Of a stretch of DNA of 64,000 nt, positions 24,008 to 36,099 are shown piece after piece. Made by a program: the position numbers and the translations under genes. This DNA is from Pyrrhosoma nymphula (lineage: Eukaryota > Arthropoda > Insecta > Odonata > Coenagrionidae), in the NCBI GenBank assembly GCA_963573305.1, contig OY754331.1, positions 12,930,868 to 12,994,867 on the forward strand. The letters run 5' to 3'. The first letter of the stretch is position 1. Each line of letters starts with the position of its first letter. Below the pieces are notes generated by a model, which searched no databases, was not told where the DNA came from, and saw only the letters and a program-made list of their open reading frames with translations.

Positions 24008-24526
24008 TACTGTATATTTTTTCGGGATTCATTCCGCGATGTGAAAATAGCAAAAAAATATAACTTTCTTGTCCTCCTGCCAGCTTCATTAGGTTAACTG
24101 ACTTGATTCCTTAGTCTCGCTCGTCTATATATATGAGTGAGGACTCCCTTTGTTGTCGGAATTTTTAAATTTGAAAAATTCGTTTAAGAGATCTACTCAA
24201 TGTGTAACCGTCTTCTCGGTTTACGTTATCCGGTCTCTTCGCAATTTCTATGACCTGATTAATCTTAGGTAATAGCTTACCTCCTTTGATATTAATTTTG
24301 TCTCCTCAAAGTTGAAATTATGAGCGTTGAGATGGTGTTCCGCTATTCCAGAAATGCGGTAATTATTATTTCTAATTGCCCGTTGATGCTCTTGGAGGCG
24401 TATTTTTTAAGACTCTGGATGTCTGGCTTACATATGGATGCCCACAGCTGCACAAAACTTCAAATATTCCTCCGTAGAGGTTCCGTGGAAGCGGGTTTTT
24501 GGCTTTCGCGTAGAAGCCTACGAGCT
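24008..24526 (-). mobile_element. Penelope-like element (GIY-YIG part) nested in BEL/Pao RT
   Basis: The minus strand reads GGIFEVLCSCGHPYVSQTSR (a GIY-YIG core with IFE for GIY and YVS for YIG), then in a shifted frame LQEHQRAIRNNNYRISGIAE followed by HHLNAHNFNFEETKLI, then shifted again IEIAKRPDNVNREDGYTLSR. This is the C-terminal endonuclease layout of Penelope-like retroelements (CxCG..YIGQT.R, EH, AEH...H.F.F, E.A.....N.N.ED...LSR). At least two frameshifts and a TAG kill it. The tail includes CTAATGAAGCTGGC (24079-24092 inverted) and ATGAATCCCGAAAAAATAT. Exact 13-bp direct repeats flank it. RT and thumb are missing: a short 5'-truncated insertion. Confidence 0.93.
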
Positions 24527-24539
24527 AACTTAAAGGTTT
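24527..24539. repeat. 13-bp target-site duplication, right copy
   Basis: AACTTAAAGGTTT, identical to 23995-24007. Removing the insert rejoins the two halves of the BEL/Pao RT region. Confidence 0.85.
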
Positions 24540-24544
24540 AGTTT

Positions 24545-24870
24545 AAAAAAGGTGAGTTATAAAATTATGAGGTGACTCAATTGATGATTTAGACGGTACC
24601 ATGTGGCCTAAAGAGAGATATTAGCTCATGAAGTTGACGTAAATCCTTTAAAAATCTGAATCTTTAAACATAATTTTCCAAAGCAAAATATCTGCGTTCA
24701 GAAATACTTAAGAAGTCATCCAATGGTCTTCTTTGAAAGGGAGACGAGATATGTAGAATCCAGTTTCATCTCTTGAATGGGTTAACTAATTTTCTTCGCA
24801 TAATTTGTCCTACAGGAGCAAGAAACAGAAAGGACTTTCTTCTATTTTCCAAAATTTTTTAATAGTGGAG
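24545..24870 (-). pseudogene. BEL/Pao reverse transcriptase, N-terminal part
   Basis: Follows the protease on the minus strand: KFWKIEESP (about 24830-24855) corresponds to the BEL/Pao FWeiEe start of the RT region; then HSRDETGFYISRLPFKEDHW (about 24725-24785), the usual RYVVRLPFK block; then GHMVPSK and ITH (about 24545-24605), the GHM.......YYLPHH block. It ends at the target-site duplication of the nested element. Frames change several times. Confidence 0.88.
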
Positions 24871-24879
24871 TTAGTATTA

Positions 24880-25440
24880 AATTTTATAACCATTAAAAAT
24901 ACGAATTTATTCGCGTCACCTGCAGTAGTCGAAGTAACTGGAGGAGTCACTTGACCCATCTGGACGAATCCGTTTATAGTGCCCATGGCTACTGGAATAT
25001 TGTATCCAGGAGGAAAATGCATTCCCGTGAATATAAATGGAAACAAGTCCGTTCCCAGTAACATGTGGATTGGACCAGGGGAGTCAAAATTTGGATCAGA
25101 AAGTACAAATGATTTCATTTTCTGTTTTGCTACTGGCGAAATCGATATTTGAGGGAGGTTAGATACGATATTTTCCAAATTGATGCCCATGGGCTGGAGA
25201 TACGCCACTAATTGAAGTCGCGTTAATGTATGCCATTCTATTTCCCTTTACATGAGATTAAGAGACTCCTGCGATGGAGTGAACTACATGCTTGCGTGGA
25301 ACATGCGTAAATTGAGCACACAGTTCCGTTATGAAACTGCATTGCGATGCCGAATCTAAGATTCCTCTTACAATGTGAGATTTTCCGTTGAGGTTTTGTG
25401 AGAGGGATGAGAGTCATTGCTAGCAGCACCGTGGTTTTGT
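24880..25440 (-). pseudogene. BEL/Pao aspartic protease relic
   Basis: On the minus strand about 25300-25385 reads VRGILDSASQCSFITE, where DSASQ corresponds to the protease active site (D-S/T-A/G) in BEL/Pao elements. The next piece, 24810-25208, reads LSDPNFDSPGPIHMLLGTDL and NIPVAMGTINGFVQMGQV, the BEL/Pao LADP.F..PG.ID.LLG.D and FGWI..G blocks. A frameshift near 25210-25240 separates them. It would cut the Gag-Pol polyprotein; it is not functional here. Confidence 0.9.
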
Positions 25441-25619
25441 CTTCTTGGATGATAAAGCAGCTAAGCCGGATGCGAAGGTTTGTACCGTTGTTATAAAACT
25501 ACTTGAAAGCGTGGCAAACGCAGTGGTGGAAACAGAAGGCTGGTGCTTGCTCGACATAGAAGGATAGATGTTGAATGTCCAGGAGGTAATGATGCTTGCG
25601 ATGGTAAATTTTGCAACAT

Positions 25620-26000
25620 TGCCTGGTTTTACCAAGACTGATGTTATGGGATGTTCTTGGGAAATTAAAACACCAGCGTTTTATACGCAAAATGAAACGC
25701 CGTTTCTGTGGTGGATTCCCTTTAAATTCTGGGCACTGTTGGAATGAGTTTCCTCGTTACACATCGGGCATGCATTAACATTCACTTAGATTAATGCATA
25801 TTTTGATTTGCATCCGGGGGGACTCTTTGAAGTTGAGGCGATAGCATGAAATTTAACTCGTAAATTAACCAACCCATCTTCTAAATGAGTATATTCCCTT
25901 TCTAATAATTTTAATAATTCAGATGCTTGTGGTAATTCGTGGCTTCCGTCTCATGTATCCTCAAAGCGTTTGCGCTTACCAAAATCCAGCTTTCGAAGCA
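25620..26000 (-). pseudogene. BEL/Pao gag C-terminus with zinc-knuckle remnants
   Basis: Minus-strand fragments: ELPQASELLKLLEREYTHLE (about 25890-25950), matching the gag segment before the knuckles; CPMCNEETH (about 25735-25765); and RWCFNFPRTSH with QCCKIYHRKHHYLLDIQ (about 25570-25690), which fit the CF.CL...H....C and C..C..KHH.LLH knuckles of BEL/Pao gag. One or two expected Cys are replaced. The gag N-terminus should lie towards 26250 but is not readable. Confidence 0.75.
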
Positions 26001-26250
26001 AAATTGTTACTAGTGAACTATTTTATCTCGTCATGCCACAGAACATATAACGCTTGAATATCCTCATGGTAATTGGAGAAAAATAATCGGAGAGAAAGCA
26101 AAGAATTCCCCGACAGAATGGACATCTTCACTATTTTACTAATATGCACGGATATCTACTTTCTTATGTTATGGTGTCTTTTCTTCAAAAAATTTCAGGC
26201 AATGAGATGATTTGATTAAGAGAGGGGAAGACCACGGATCAACTCTAATA

Positions 26251-27635
26251 GTTCGTCTTGAAGACAGCTTTTGAGATATTGAAAGCAGTAGCGCAGCATA
26301 TTGCTCTGTGGCAAGCGAGAACAATTAAGCGGGGCAGAGACTTGGTGAGAAGAACAACTGCTTCTTCTATCGAAACAGGGTTAATGAAGTCGTTTCCCTG
26401 TCGAGAAACGAAAACTGAAAGATTGATCGCCAGCACCTCCACTATCATGGACTGTAATCAGTGAGAAGACGAGAAAAACAATTGAAAAGCAAAATAAAAC
26501 GTACATTATTTTTAAATACACAAGGCTGGTAGAAAAATTCTTAACTTTTTTATAGAAAAACTATTGTTTAGAATTTTTTTTTCATTTTGAAAGATATTAA
26601 AAACCTATGAATTTTAAAATACTTATTTAATTTCTCAACTAGGTTACAAGAAGTAAATAATCAAGTGGCAACAAATAGCACAACCTTGACTTTACTTGTT
26701 TCATTCTTGAAAGAGTTTATTCCCATCGTTACGTTCAGCATTTTTTATATAATCGTCAACTCAAAGAGTCTCAGGTGAAAAGTAAGCCTAAACATTGCTT
26801 AGGTCATCATTTAATATTTCGATGGACATAAAAATATATGCGAGTGAAAGGCTAGCAATTAATGAACCGAAAGTTTGCACTTCGATTAAATGTTCTAACT
26901 GGCCCCATTCGTTTCTGTCCTTCATAAAAATATATCGTAGGATTTTATCTTCTTTTCAGGTAAATACTGGTTAAGAATGAAATGAGGAAAAATATATTTT
27001 AGTAGTTCAGTGCAAAGTGTCAAAATATCTGTAGGAATAGAGTACCTCATACGCACAAATGTTATTCACTAATCACATAAATGAAACATTTTACTCAGAT
27101 AGCCCTTAGAGATTTTTAATCGTTGGTTGTTTTACGGCTACCGTTACTGCTAAATGCTTTAAATAAATTTTCATCATACCTGTCTGCTGATTAAATAATG
27201 AAAATGACAAAACTTTTCACCTTCCTCTTTGAAAGCTAAAGCTAATTCTGAATACGGAATAAAAGTAAATGCTGTGGGCATTTTTAAACACTTCCAATCG
27301 CTCCAATAATCAAGAAGCTCTTCGGTCAAAAAGGATAATTCATTTCAGCTGGAGAGGGACAGAAAGAGGGAGGTAGAAGTGAAGTGACGCATCATTCAAA
27401 GCCATCACCTTTCAAAACTCAAGGTCTTGATAGATTTCGCAGTGATTCGTAAAGGCCACAAGTGGGGCGTTCTCATTCTCGCATGAATCTTTTCAAAGGC
27501 CAAAAATAAATATGCGACAGCCCCGGGAGCTGGCGAGTGTATTTTTTAGTTGTTGCTCCCTTTTTTTCTCTACGTTTTCATATCACTGCCAGCTGAATTG
27601 GATTGAGACAAGGCCGTTCGGATTCTTTCGACTGA
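26251..27635. other. AT-rich intergenic stretch
   Basis: No gene recognised. The open frames at 26245-26464 on both strands mirror each other and cannot be assigned; they may include the decayed gag start. Confidence 0.4.
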
Positions 27636-28440
27636 ACTTGGAATTTAGATAGGGTTCCGAAGTAGGCCCTCGGGGGGGATGGAGCAAAAATGAACAAATG
27701 AGAAGGGGAGGGAGAAGGGGGTAGAGGAACACGGATAGGGAGGAATAAATAAGCGAGAAAAATGGACGAATGACGAGAAAGTAGGTTACTGTTTGCAACT
27801 GACAGACAGGGCGGCGCGGGTAAGAGTCTTCGACGAAAGAGGGAGAGAGAGAGAGAGAGGTAGTATTCTCCGCCTGGGTGGTTTGGATGTTAGGCAGTGG
27901 TAGCTTTCGTAGTAAAAAGGGGTGAGGTGCCTTGGAGAAGGGGAAAGCGAGAGGGGATGCATGTCGGGGAATTAGGGGCAGGGGCAAGCAGTGTGTGACG
28001 ACGAAGAGTGAGAGGCACTGGATTTTATTTCCAAGGGAGTCAGAGGGAGTGAGGAGGGAAAGGAGAGTGGAGGTAGTACGGCGAGAAGAATGGCATAAAG
28101 AAGAGTGGGTGGCGTAAGCAATGAATGCCTCCTCTTTTATTCCCCTTCATCAGTACCTCCCCTTCCTTTCTTTCTCTCCGTCTCTTTCTCTCCTTACTGT
28201 TCTCTGCCCCCCAAGGTGTCTCCACACTGAAGCACCCGTCCCTCCCTCCCCCCGACATCTCCCCCCCCCCCTTCTCCGCGCTCACCTTATTTTCCAGCCG
28301 TCTGCTCTCCCGAGGCAGCCATTTCCTCGTCAGACACGAGTGTTTATCTTGCGGAATATTTTACCCTTCTCTCTCTCTCCTTCTCTCTCCTTTCGCCACC
28401 GTTCATTTGTTTTCGCGCGCTGGGGGGAGGAGATGAGGAG
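27636..28440. repeat. G/A-rich then C/T-rich low-complexity blocks
   Basis: Purine-rich at 27640-28115 including (GA)n at 27842-27859, switching to pyrimidine-rich at 28120-28400 including runs of C near 28259-28270. Frames open here follow the composition. Confidence 0.6.
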
Positions 28441-30005
28441 AACCCCGGATGATGTGCTTACGAAGGTGTGGTGAGGACGCGCGCACGGAAAGTTTAGAGT
28501 TTGGATCTTTAGCTACGGGCATCAAGCGAACGATCTCGTTACACTACGAAAGAAAAAATATCAAGAATTTGCTCTTTCACCCGTCTGTTCCATGCTGCGG
28601 TCCATTCCAGTAACCTTATCTTTACCCCCCGTGATAAATGTGTATTTACGTTGTATCAGGTAAAAATTATCCCGTAGATCCTTATCCAATGATCCATGAT
28701 TTCAATAGTGCCACCAATTCATGGTCATTGCTTTGTTGTGACAATTTGTTTAAATATTACTTGAAATCGTTGCGCCTTATTGAGTGCTATGGTGGGAATA
28801 AACATGGGAGAACTATTTATTACTAATTTCCAAATCACAGCGAAATGCACAAGTGATATTGAAAGCAGTCTCGCATACGGAGGCCAAGGTATGTACAATT
28901 TTGTGCCTTTAGTGCTTAGTGAATAGAACTGCGTGCTCTCATGGTGTGTGGGACTTAATGTGAACCCTCTTTCTGCACTCATGTGTTTATTTCATTAATA
29001 CTTCATCCTTCAGTTGTATTGAAGTATATAGTTGAAAAAAACTAAATGTAATACTTTAGGTGGATACTGAATTAATAGCCAAATCATGTGAGCTCGATTT
29101 CGAACTAGAACAATTCTTTGGCTTCGGAGATGACGAATCATTTAAAGGTCCTCAAGTCTTCTCTGACATATTTTCAAATGGCTTCGTAAAATCGTGAAGA
29201 TAGTTTTATATTGACTGCAATAGCACTTTACATAAAGTGCTTGAGTGTTTCGGTATTCGCTAACCTTGACTCCAAAAGATAATGGCAAACTATCCTTTTA
29301 CTTTGTTTATATTTCTGCAATTTCTGTCGCCTATTATTTAAAAAAATTGTTTTTACAAAATAAAAAAGCAGAAAACTATTCTATGGAGGTAATCTCCAAT
29401 AAACGGATTGTTAAAAAAACATCAAGAAATTCAAATGGGGGTGCATTTTGTTTGTTCCTTAATGCAGTTGGTGAATCATATTTTTCCCTAATATTAAATT
29501 TATTTTTTTAGGTGATTCATCATTATAAGGATATTCTTTCATATTACTTATGCTATTGTTATTTTATACTACTTATGGTACTGCTTATGTGGAATTGGCT
29601 GTTCAAAAAAATTACAAATAGACTATAACCGAGACATTTCCACGCAAACAAATGTTGTGGTCACTGAATATTCCCCAAACAAACCTAATAACTGCTTCAA
29701 TACAATTTTGCAAATAGCACGATTTTCATTTGCCTTCATCCCTCATTTAAACAAGCACAGGTATTGAGGATACTCTGCACGCACTCTTTTGTAACGGCCA
29801 AAAACATTCCCCCATAAGCACGACCAAATGGATACAATTCCCTATAAAATTTCATGGCCCGAATAGTATACACGTTTTGAGAAAAACGGGGAAAAATGTG
29901 TGTTGAGATTTACATATGATTTGATTCCCTTTTAATCCGGGGCTTTCGGAACTTGGGTGTGGATTTTGTTTGAGGGAGAAGAGGGACGTGGTCACATGAT
30001 ATTCC
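28441..30005. other. AT-rich intergenic stretch
   Basis: No supportable gene or repeat. The frame at 29245-29511 is hydrophobic and AT-driven. Confidence 0.45.
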
Positions 30006-30900
30006 CATTTACACATTTGCACCTCTCTCGCCTCCCTTTCGACCGCTCTTTCCTCCCGTCCGCAACTTCCACCTACTCCCCCCACCGCTACCTCCACCCT
30101 CCCTTTATGCCCCACCCTCAACCCCCTTCCCTCTTTAAACTCACCCCCCCCCCTACCCCAACACTGAACTTTTCGTCATCCCCATTGACGCTCTACTTGA
30201 ATTAGTCCGCGACCATTAAGTCGTTAGTTATTCTAGTTGGTAATCACTGTGAACGTAGAATCCAATATTGGGACCCCAACCCTGAATGTGTACATCCCAA
30301 ATCCCACCTCACCATCCCTCACCCCTCCCAAGAATCAAAATAATGAAATGAAACAGAGAATGAAAATAGGAATTACTAGGACACACGGAGTTCCGCCGTC
30401 GTCACCCCCTCCAGCCAACATCGCACCCTTCGGTCCTCGCGGAGGGAAAGCAGGGCCGGGGTGAATGGATTATATTTTATTTTTGGAGGGTGATGAGAGG
30501 ATTTTTAACGGGTGGGAGGGAGAAAAAAAAATGAAATTGGCAGAAAAAATTCATGGGGCAGGAAAAAAAGAAATCCGAGAGAACCCCGACGCCGCGGTCA
30601 TTTTGTTAGTCTCCGATTTTTTCGCATTTGGGTCATTCTCTGAACTACGCAGTCAAATATCTGTCTCCCCTTTTGTCTCCCTTTCTCCCAATTCTGCACT
30701 CCTTCCCTTCCGTCCCGAGACTTCTCTTTTCATACACGTCCGCCTCGCTTGCCCTCCGATCCATCCACTCCCATCTCTCCGTTCACTCCCCCCCTCGGCG
30801 GTGCGCCCCCTTCACTCCCCTGCTCCTTCCTCTTGCCTTTACTCCTCCCCTTTCTCGTGCCCCCTTCACCCTAAATCCCCACTCATACCCTAAAAGCGCT
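30006..30900. repeat. C/T-rich blocks separated by a mixed stretch
   Basis: C/T-rich at 30010-30190 and 30660-30900. The middle contains a GC-rich patch near 30390-30465 (TCCTCGCGGAGGGAAAG). No coding domain. Confidence 0.5.
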
Positions 30901-33900
30901 TTCTCCTCCTCTACCAGGAACACCATAAACACGATGATACGCACTCCGGCGTTTACCCGTCGGATTGAAACTTTTCCTTTCTCTCACTCGCCGTGGTTCC
31001 TTCCTTGCAGTCCATCCGTGCTCTCAGCATTTCCATTATTTATGTTTACTCGAATTGATTTTTTTTCAGCGTCCTTTCAGGTTTTCAACATTATCATTTT
31101 CAATTTGAGGAAATGGACCACGTTTTACTCTTTGAGTGATTCGTAATTAGAGTGGGAGATAGAGAAATAACTTTTCCAGCTTGGATTTGCGCTAATCAAA
31201 CGAACTATCATCAACAGAGTGTTGGAGCCAAAAGTAGTAGGTATCTTATTCCCAAATAGTCATTAAATTGTCAGTCTACATGGAATCCATCATATCTGAG
31301 CATATCCTGAGATTATTTCAAATTGCTTTGTTACAAACATTCTACTAGTGGCTTTGGTTACGCGTAGAAAGTTTTAATTGGCTAAAACTGACGTAAAAGC
31401 AACTCCATGTCAGTAAAAAGTTTCCATTTTTATGTTTTTTTGAAGTGTCTAGCAGACAAAAGTTAAAAAAAATAAAAAAAAAATTAAGCGAAAAAACTCC
31501 TTATTGTTACTTTTTTTCTAAAACGGACAAGGTATTTTTAGTTTTACAATTATTTTTAATTCCAGAGAAATAAAATAAGTTGTCGATTTACTTTTAAAAT
31601 CGCGCAGAGGGATGGAAAACTGACTGTCTAAATAATTTACTGGCTTAATTTCTGTTGGGATTAGGATAAATCGATAACCCTTTTCAACTCAACTTTCATT
31701 CTCAAAATTGGTGCGTTAAATTAATTTAAAATTCTTCAGAATTGACTCATCTGTTTAGAATTAGTTATCATCTACAAATGTCAATATGTCAGGTTCAGCT
31801 GTCGTCTTTCTTTATAACTGCGTGCAAAGTCTTGCCTGTTATGTTATATATGTTGCCTGGTAGGTATGTCCCTTGAAATAATTTTCATAAACGAAGGAAT
31901 ACTATGGGATCACGGAAGGTTGAACACTCCCTTTAATCAGAAGGCGTATATTTTATTTCGGAAATTTGAATGCCTTTCTTCTTTTAGCAATTAATTTTTT
32001 TCATGCACTTAGGATAGCACATACCTTCTTGGGAAATTTAACATTTTTTTTAGATCTCGACCCTTTTCCATTTTTTAATACCGAGGGGATAATTTTTATT
32101 CGATATGCCTTGATGTTTATTGCCTCTTGATCTTAGGCCACTGTTGCGTTCTATGGGGTTGAAGACGTACTCAAAAATAATAAGACTAGATAATTACTTA
32201 CAATATTAAACGAATACACAATTTTATACCATCTACTACTTTGTTCAAATAAATGTAATTGAAAAAATTAAATTACGAATTTAACGTCACTACCAGTTTA
32301 TTAGGGCATTTTTGAAGAAAGATCGGTATTTAAATAGGTATTCCAGTCACGGTAATATAATAATAACAGAAAATTTTAGAAAGATTTATTCAATAAAAAA
32401 AAACAATCCCTTTAATTTATGTCAAAATACGGTTCCTCGATTCCTAACTTGCTTCTTCCATTCTACAGTTTATGAATTCCTCGGCTGCCATTTCTTCTCT
32501 TCCGCAATATTCTACAAGCAGTACATTCTACTGCGCCAGTAGTTACTTTTTGTTGTTTTCGTAGTGTAATTTTATTTCTTCTACCTGTTCATTGATCTGA
32601 TACCTGATTATATACTCATTGACCTTTGAGGTACTCGTGAAGCCTTGTGATTCCCAAATAATTCCGTCCCCATCTTTAGATTCTTATACAAAATACTTCC
32701 ATTTCCATGGGCTGTTGCTTTCAATGCGATACACCTCCGTCATAGAATATTAAATTTTGTTCTGGTGGTCATTGTTCACCTCTAGTTGCACTCACGCTCT
32801 TTAATTTCTCGTCATTCCAGCTTTGGCTAATTTATAAATCTGATGCTTATTTAATTAATCCGATTAATATATTATTAGGTAATTATCCGGGTCATCATTA
32901 TGCGTTTAATTTTAAAATAGCTTTTTAGTTGAATATTTCCATAAATTATCTACTCAATTACGGAGTATGCCATTATTTTTCATTTCAACCAGAACCTACA
33001 TGGTCGAATGTTTTTTTTAAACATACGTGCATAAAATAAAATAATTTATTGATTGACGATTACACTAAGCTGATTTTGGGAGCAAACATTATTGCTGTTG
33101 TATCCGTGATGAATATTACAGCAAATAATACGCAGTATTCTTTACAGATTGGGGTCTTCTTTAGTTTAAAACAAACAATCATCCAAGGGGGTGGAATCTC
33201 CATTATGCATCTATGGATATTTTATGTATCAAAATAACTACAAGCAAATATAATTATTTTATAGGTCAGTCTTAATCAATAACCTGTACCAATAATTGAA
33301 TAAAACAGATAATTTAGTTATTTATTCAGGAGAGCTAGAATATATAATAATAGATTACTCTGCTGAGTAACAGCATGCCTATACAACACAAAGAATACAA
33401 ATTTCATCCTTACTCATGGAGATGATGGAACGAATGTGCGCAACTCCATGTGAAGAAAAAATCATCTGGATTTTAGACACAAATATCGTGACACGTGCTT
33501 GTTATTTTGAATAAATATTTCATTGTGAATGACCATGCTACGTTTATAAAACCTGGAGTTCCATATGTAGAAATATTTGTTGTACCTAAGAGAAATAAAG
33601 TAAAGAATATTACACTCCAACTCTCTGACGTTTAAGGCTTTTTTACAGACTGTGGATCAATAAACTCATTGGATGTAACCCTTGAGATTACTCAGCGACT
33701 AAATAAATAATTATTATTCAAAAGTTCGTTTCGTTTGTTAACCTAAAAATAATACTGTGGGTACCCAGTATCTAATATATCGGTTGTCAGTGGCGAAAGA
33801 GTAATGATTGTTTTGAGTATGGATATGAGTTTCTCTCTTTCTATTTTCAAATAGATTTCCAATAGAATGTGTGTTTATGAATATTTGTGTATAGATGCAT

Positions 33901-34430
33901 ATGATACGTAGGTTGAAAACAACAAGGAATATTCATAGAAGGATAGATAAAGTGAGCGTGCAGGAGTGGTATTAGGGCCAGCAGTGAAGTCCAAGTAGGC
34001 ATGCAACCCTGTTGAGCATACATTTTAATAAAATGCAGCCACGCATGTAAGTGTAATAAAAGAGAATAGTGACATAAAGAATTGGCTTCCATTGAAATTT
34101 GCTTGTTTTGAAAAAATATGCACAAATACATGCTCACCTATTACGCTGTTTCCTTTCGAAGAAAGCACAGTCAAATAGATTAATTCACGGTATTGGGCCT
34201 AGAAAACTGGATCTGTTTAATTAATTTATTCCATGCTGATGGAACAGATGCATTAATCAATTTTGAGTGGATTAATCGACCTTTCCACCAAACAAATGAA
34301 ATACCTTTTTGTTGCCATCGTAACTTCTCGGATATCGTTTTCTCCAATGGATGCTTTGAAACACGGCGTTCGCGCGATCGAGAATGGCGAATTTTGATCC
34401 GAGTGGATAGTCAATCCGTCAGCGAGAGCT
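30901..34430. other. Long AT-rich gene-free stretch
   Basis: About 3.5 kb without recognised genes, RNAs or mobile elements. Frames are short and unmatched. Confidence 0.5.
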
Positions 34431-34780
34431 TCGTTCTCGTCTTCCCTCCGGCAAAGTTTTTCCATTCTCCCTCTCCCAGTATTCCACACCCTTTCCACCC
34501 CGTTGGCATTTACAGTCTCGCTCTCTGCTCCCCCAACATCCTTCTCTAGCACCCAACTCCCACCCCCCACCTCTCTTGCTCCCCACCCTTCTCCTCTTGC
34601 TCTGCTTTTGGGACTGTGGTTCTCTTGAAACAAACGAACTAGAGAGCACCGCCTTCCTTATTCCGGGGCCCTTACATTAAGGCCCACCCCCGTCTCCTTC
34701 TCCTTTCACAACCTCTCATATCTCTTTCTCCAACTACATTGGTCCTCCTCATCCCTCGGAACATCTGTCATCGCATATGA
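34431..34780. repeat. C/T-rich low-complexity block
   Basis: Pyrimidine-rich plus strand. Open frames on both strands are compositional. Confidence 0.55.
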
Positions 34781-34959
34781 CCAAAAATCAGAAGAAAGGG
34801 GTAGGGTGTAAGTCGTTGGTTACACTGATAACCATCGTTGTTTTCAACTTGCATCGCTCGGGAGGCATAAACTTAGCAATGGGAATTTGGTTTTGAAACC
34901 AAAGAACATTCTTATCAATGCTTAGACTAGGGAAACCGCAGAAGTGAACCGGGGCCGCA

Positions 34960-35045
34960 ACAGCCACACTGCACGAGACGGAAACACGCTGTCCTAGCAC
35001 CCCAAAGGGCACCGCCTCGAGTCCTGCCTCAGGCATCACTGTTGT
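34960..35045 (+). mobile_element. Possible tRNA-derived SINE fragment
   Basis: CCTCGAGTCCTGCCTCAGGC at about 35015-35034 resembles a box B (GGTTCGAGTCC) followed by a short SINE-like CCTGCCT tail, and TAGCACC lies about 20 bases before. No full tRNA fold. Weak; could be chance. Confidence 0.25.
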
Positions 35046-35199
35046 GCTTCCTTAAGGATTATGGCCTCTTATTACACGGTTCTATGTATTTTAAGTAGTT
35101 GGGGAACTTAAAAATCTAAATCTATTATTATTTATAATTCATTGCGCCAAGCAGTAAAAACCTCAATTCATTAGAAAGACATTCCCGGGTATCATCACG

Positions 35200-35255
35200 G
35201 GTCATTTGTCCCGAATGTCCTCTTTTCCATGGAAAGGTAGCAACCCTGGTCAAGG
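35200..35255 (+). mobile_element. Possible second copy of the tRNA-like SINE
   Basis: GCAACCCTGGTCAAGGTGG at about 35240-35258 resembles GAATCCCGGTCAAGGTGG in the SINE near 5632-5650. Similarity beyond this segment was not seen, so the call is tentative. Confidence 0.25.
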
Positions 35256-35867
35256 TGGCATGCGATCTATGAACATGAATCTAGCAATGAGCAATGAGGT
35301 GTATGTCCCACAATGTGATGTTACGATTGTGATACAAATGGACTTAGTATCATGTCATATCCTATCTCATTATAATTCATTACATATCAACAGGGGTGGC
35401 GTGGGTGCTCAGGGGCCCAGGCCGCTGCACGTCCAGAGGGGGCCGGTTTTTGTGACCCCCCTCCCCCTTTCTGAAAACATTTGTGCGTTTTAAACGCGTT
35501 AAACTACAATTTCATAGGTATTTATGTACAGTATGACAACATTGTACTTTCACTCAGAGATGTTTGGTCTGCTGGCTCTTCAAAGTTCGGGGCCCGGCCA
35601 TTTTAAATTGAGCAATTTTAAATTCTTTCTAACCATCGTTGCAGCTATGGCAGCTGAGTAGATTCTTTGATAGATTGTTGCGATAATCAATCAGTAAACT
35701 GTATATTTCTGTTGTAGATCCGTAAAACGTTTACCTACCGAGCAGCCAAATGGGGGCAATTTCGCCTACCGTGTTTTAATCGGTGTAAAACCGCAGAACG
35801 TATTTTGTGTTATATTCGGTAGTTTTATGATTTCAGTAGTTTGTTCGATGGTAATTATTTGTTTTAA

Positions 35868-36090
35868 GGGCAACGGCCTGCCTCGATGGAAACACCAGTT
35901 CCCGATCATTCACCGAGGTTAAGCATCGTTGGGCTCGGCTCGAGTTTGGAGGGGTGATCCTCCGATTCGTCCGAGTGCTGTTGTCCCTGTCTGCGCGTGA
36001 TGCAGACAGTAAGTGCGAAATGACCTTAGCCGTCTATGCGCGTTAAACAAAAAGACTACTACTGTTATTTTGTTTCTTGTGTGAATAAAA
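35868..36090 (+). mobile_element. 5S-rRNA-derived SINE (SINE3-like)
   Basis: The first about 120 bases follow 5S rRNA: GGCAACGGCCTGCC at the start, TTCCCGATCATTCACCGAGG, then GTTAAGCATCGTTGGGCTCG (the box A region), then TTTGGAGGGGTGATCC (box C region, normally TGGATGGGTGACC) and GTGCTGTTGTCCC at the end matching the 5' strand. These boxes are the internal RNA polymerase III promoter of 5S genes. The copy differs from a functional 5S gene (GGAGGGG for GGATGGG and an indel in the DNA for the loop before box A), and it continues past the 5S end into unrelated sequence with ACTACTACTGTT near 36053, as a SINE would. A 5S pseudogene is the alternative. Confidence 0.8.
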
Positions 36091-36099
36091 TCGTATGAT

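Larger units (their letters stand above)
21250..26250 (-). mobile_element. BEL/Pao LTR retrotransposon relic, minus strand, with nested insertions
   Basis: Read on the minus strand the order is gag with zinc knuckles, aspartic protease, reverse transcriptase, RNase H and integrase, the canonical BEL/Pao pol order (protease-RT-RNase H-integrase). Motifs specific to BEL/Pao occur in every domain and are listed in the separate entries. All domains are broken by stops and frameshifts. The RT is split by a Penelope-like element (24008-24526) and the integrase region by a (TA)n hairpin (about 22304-22530). LTRs and target-site duplication were not found, so both ends are approximate. An old, dead copy. 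Confidence 0.93.

Noticed and set aside
24320..24541. Plus-strand frame of 73 codons
   Set aside because: Antisense of the nested Penelope-like GIY-YIG endonuclease.
35392..35610. hAT-like start (CAGGGGTGGCG) with GGGCCC-rich sequence
   Set aside because: No matching inverted end or 8-bp duplication seen.
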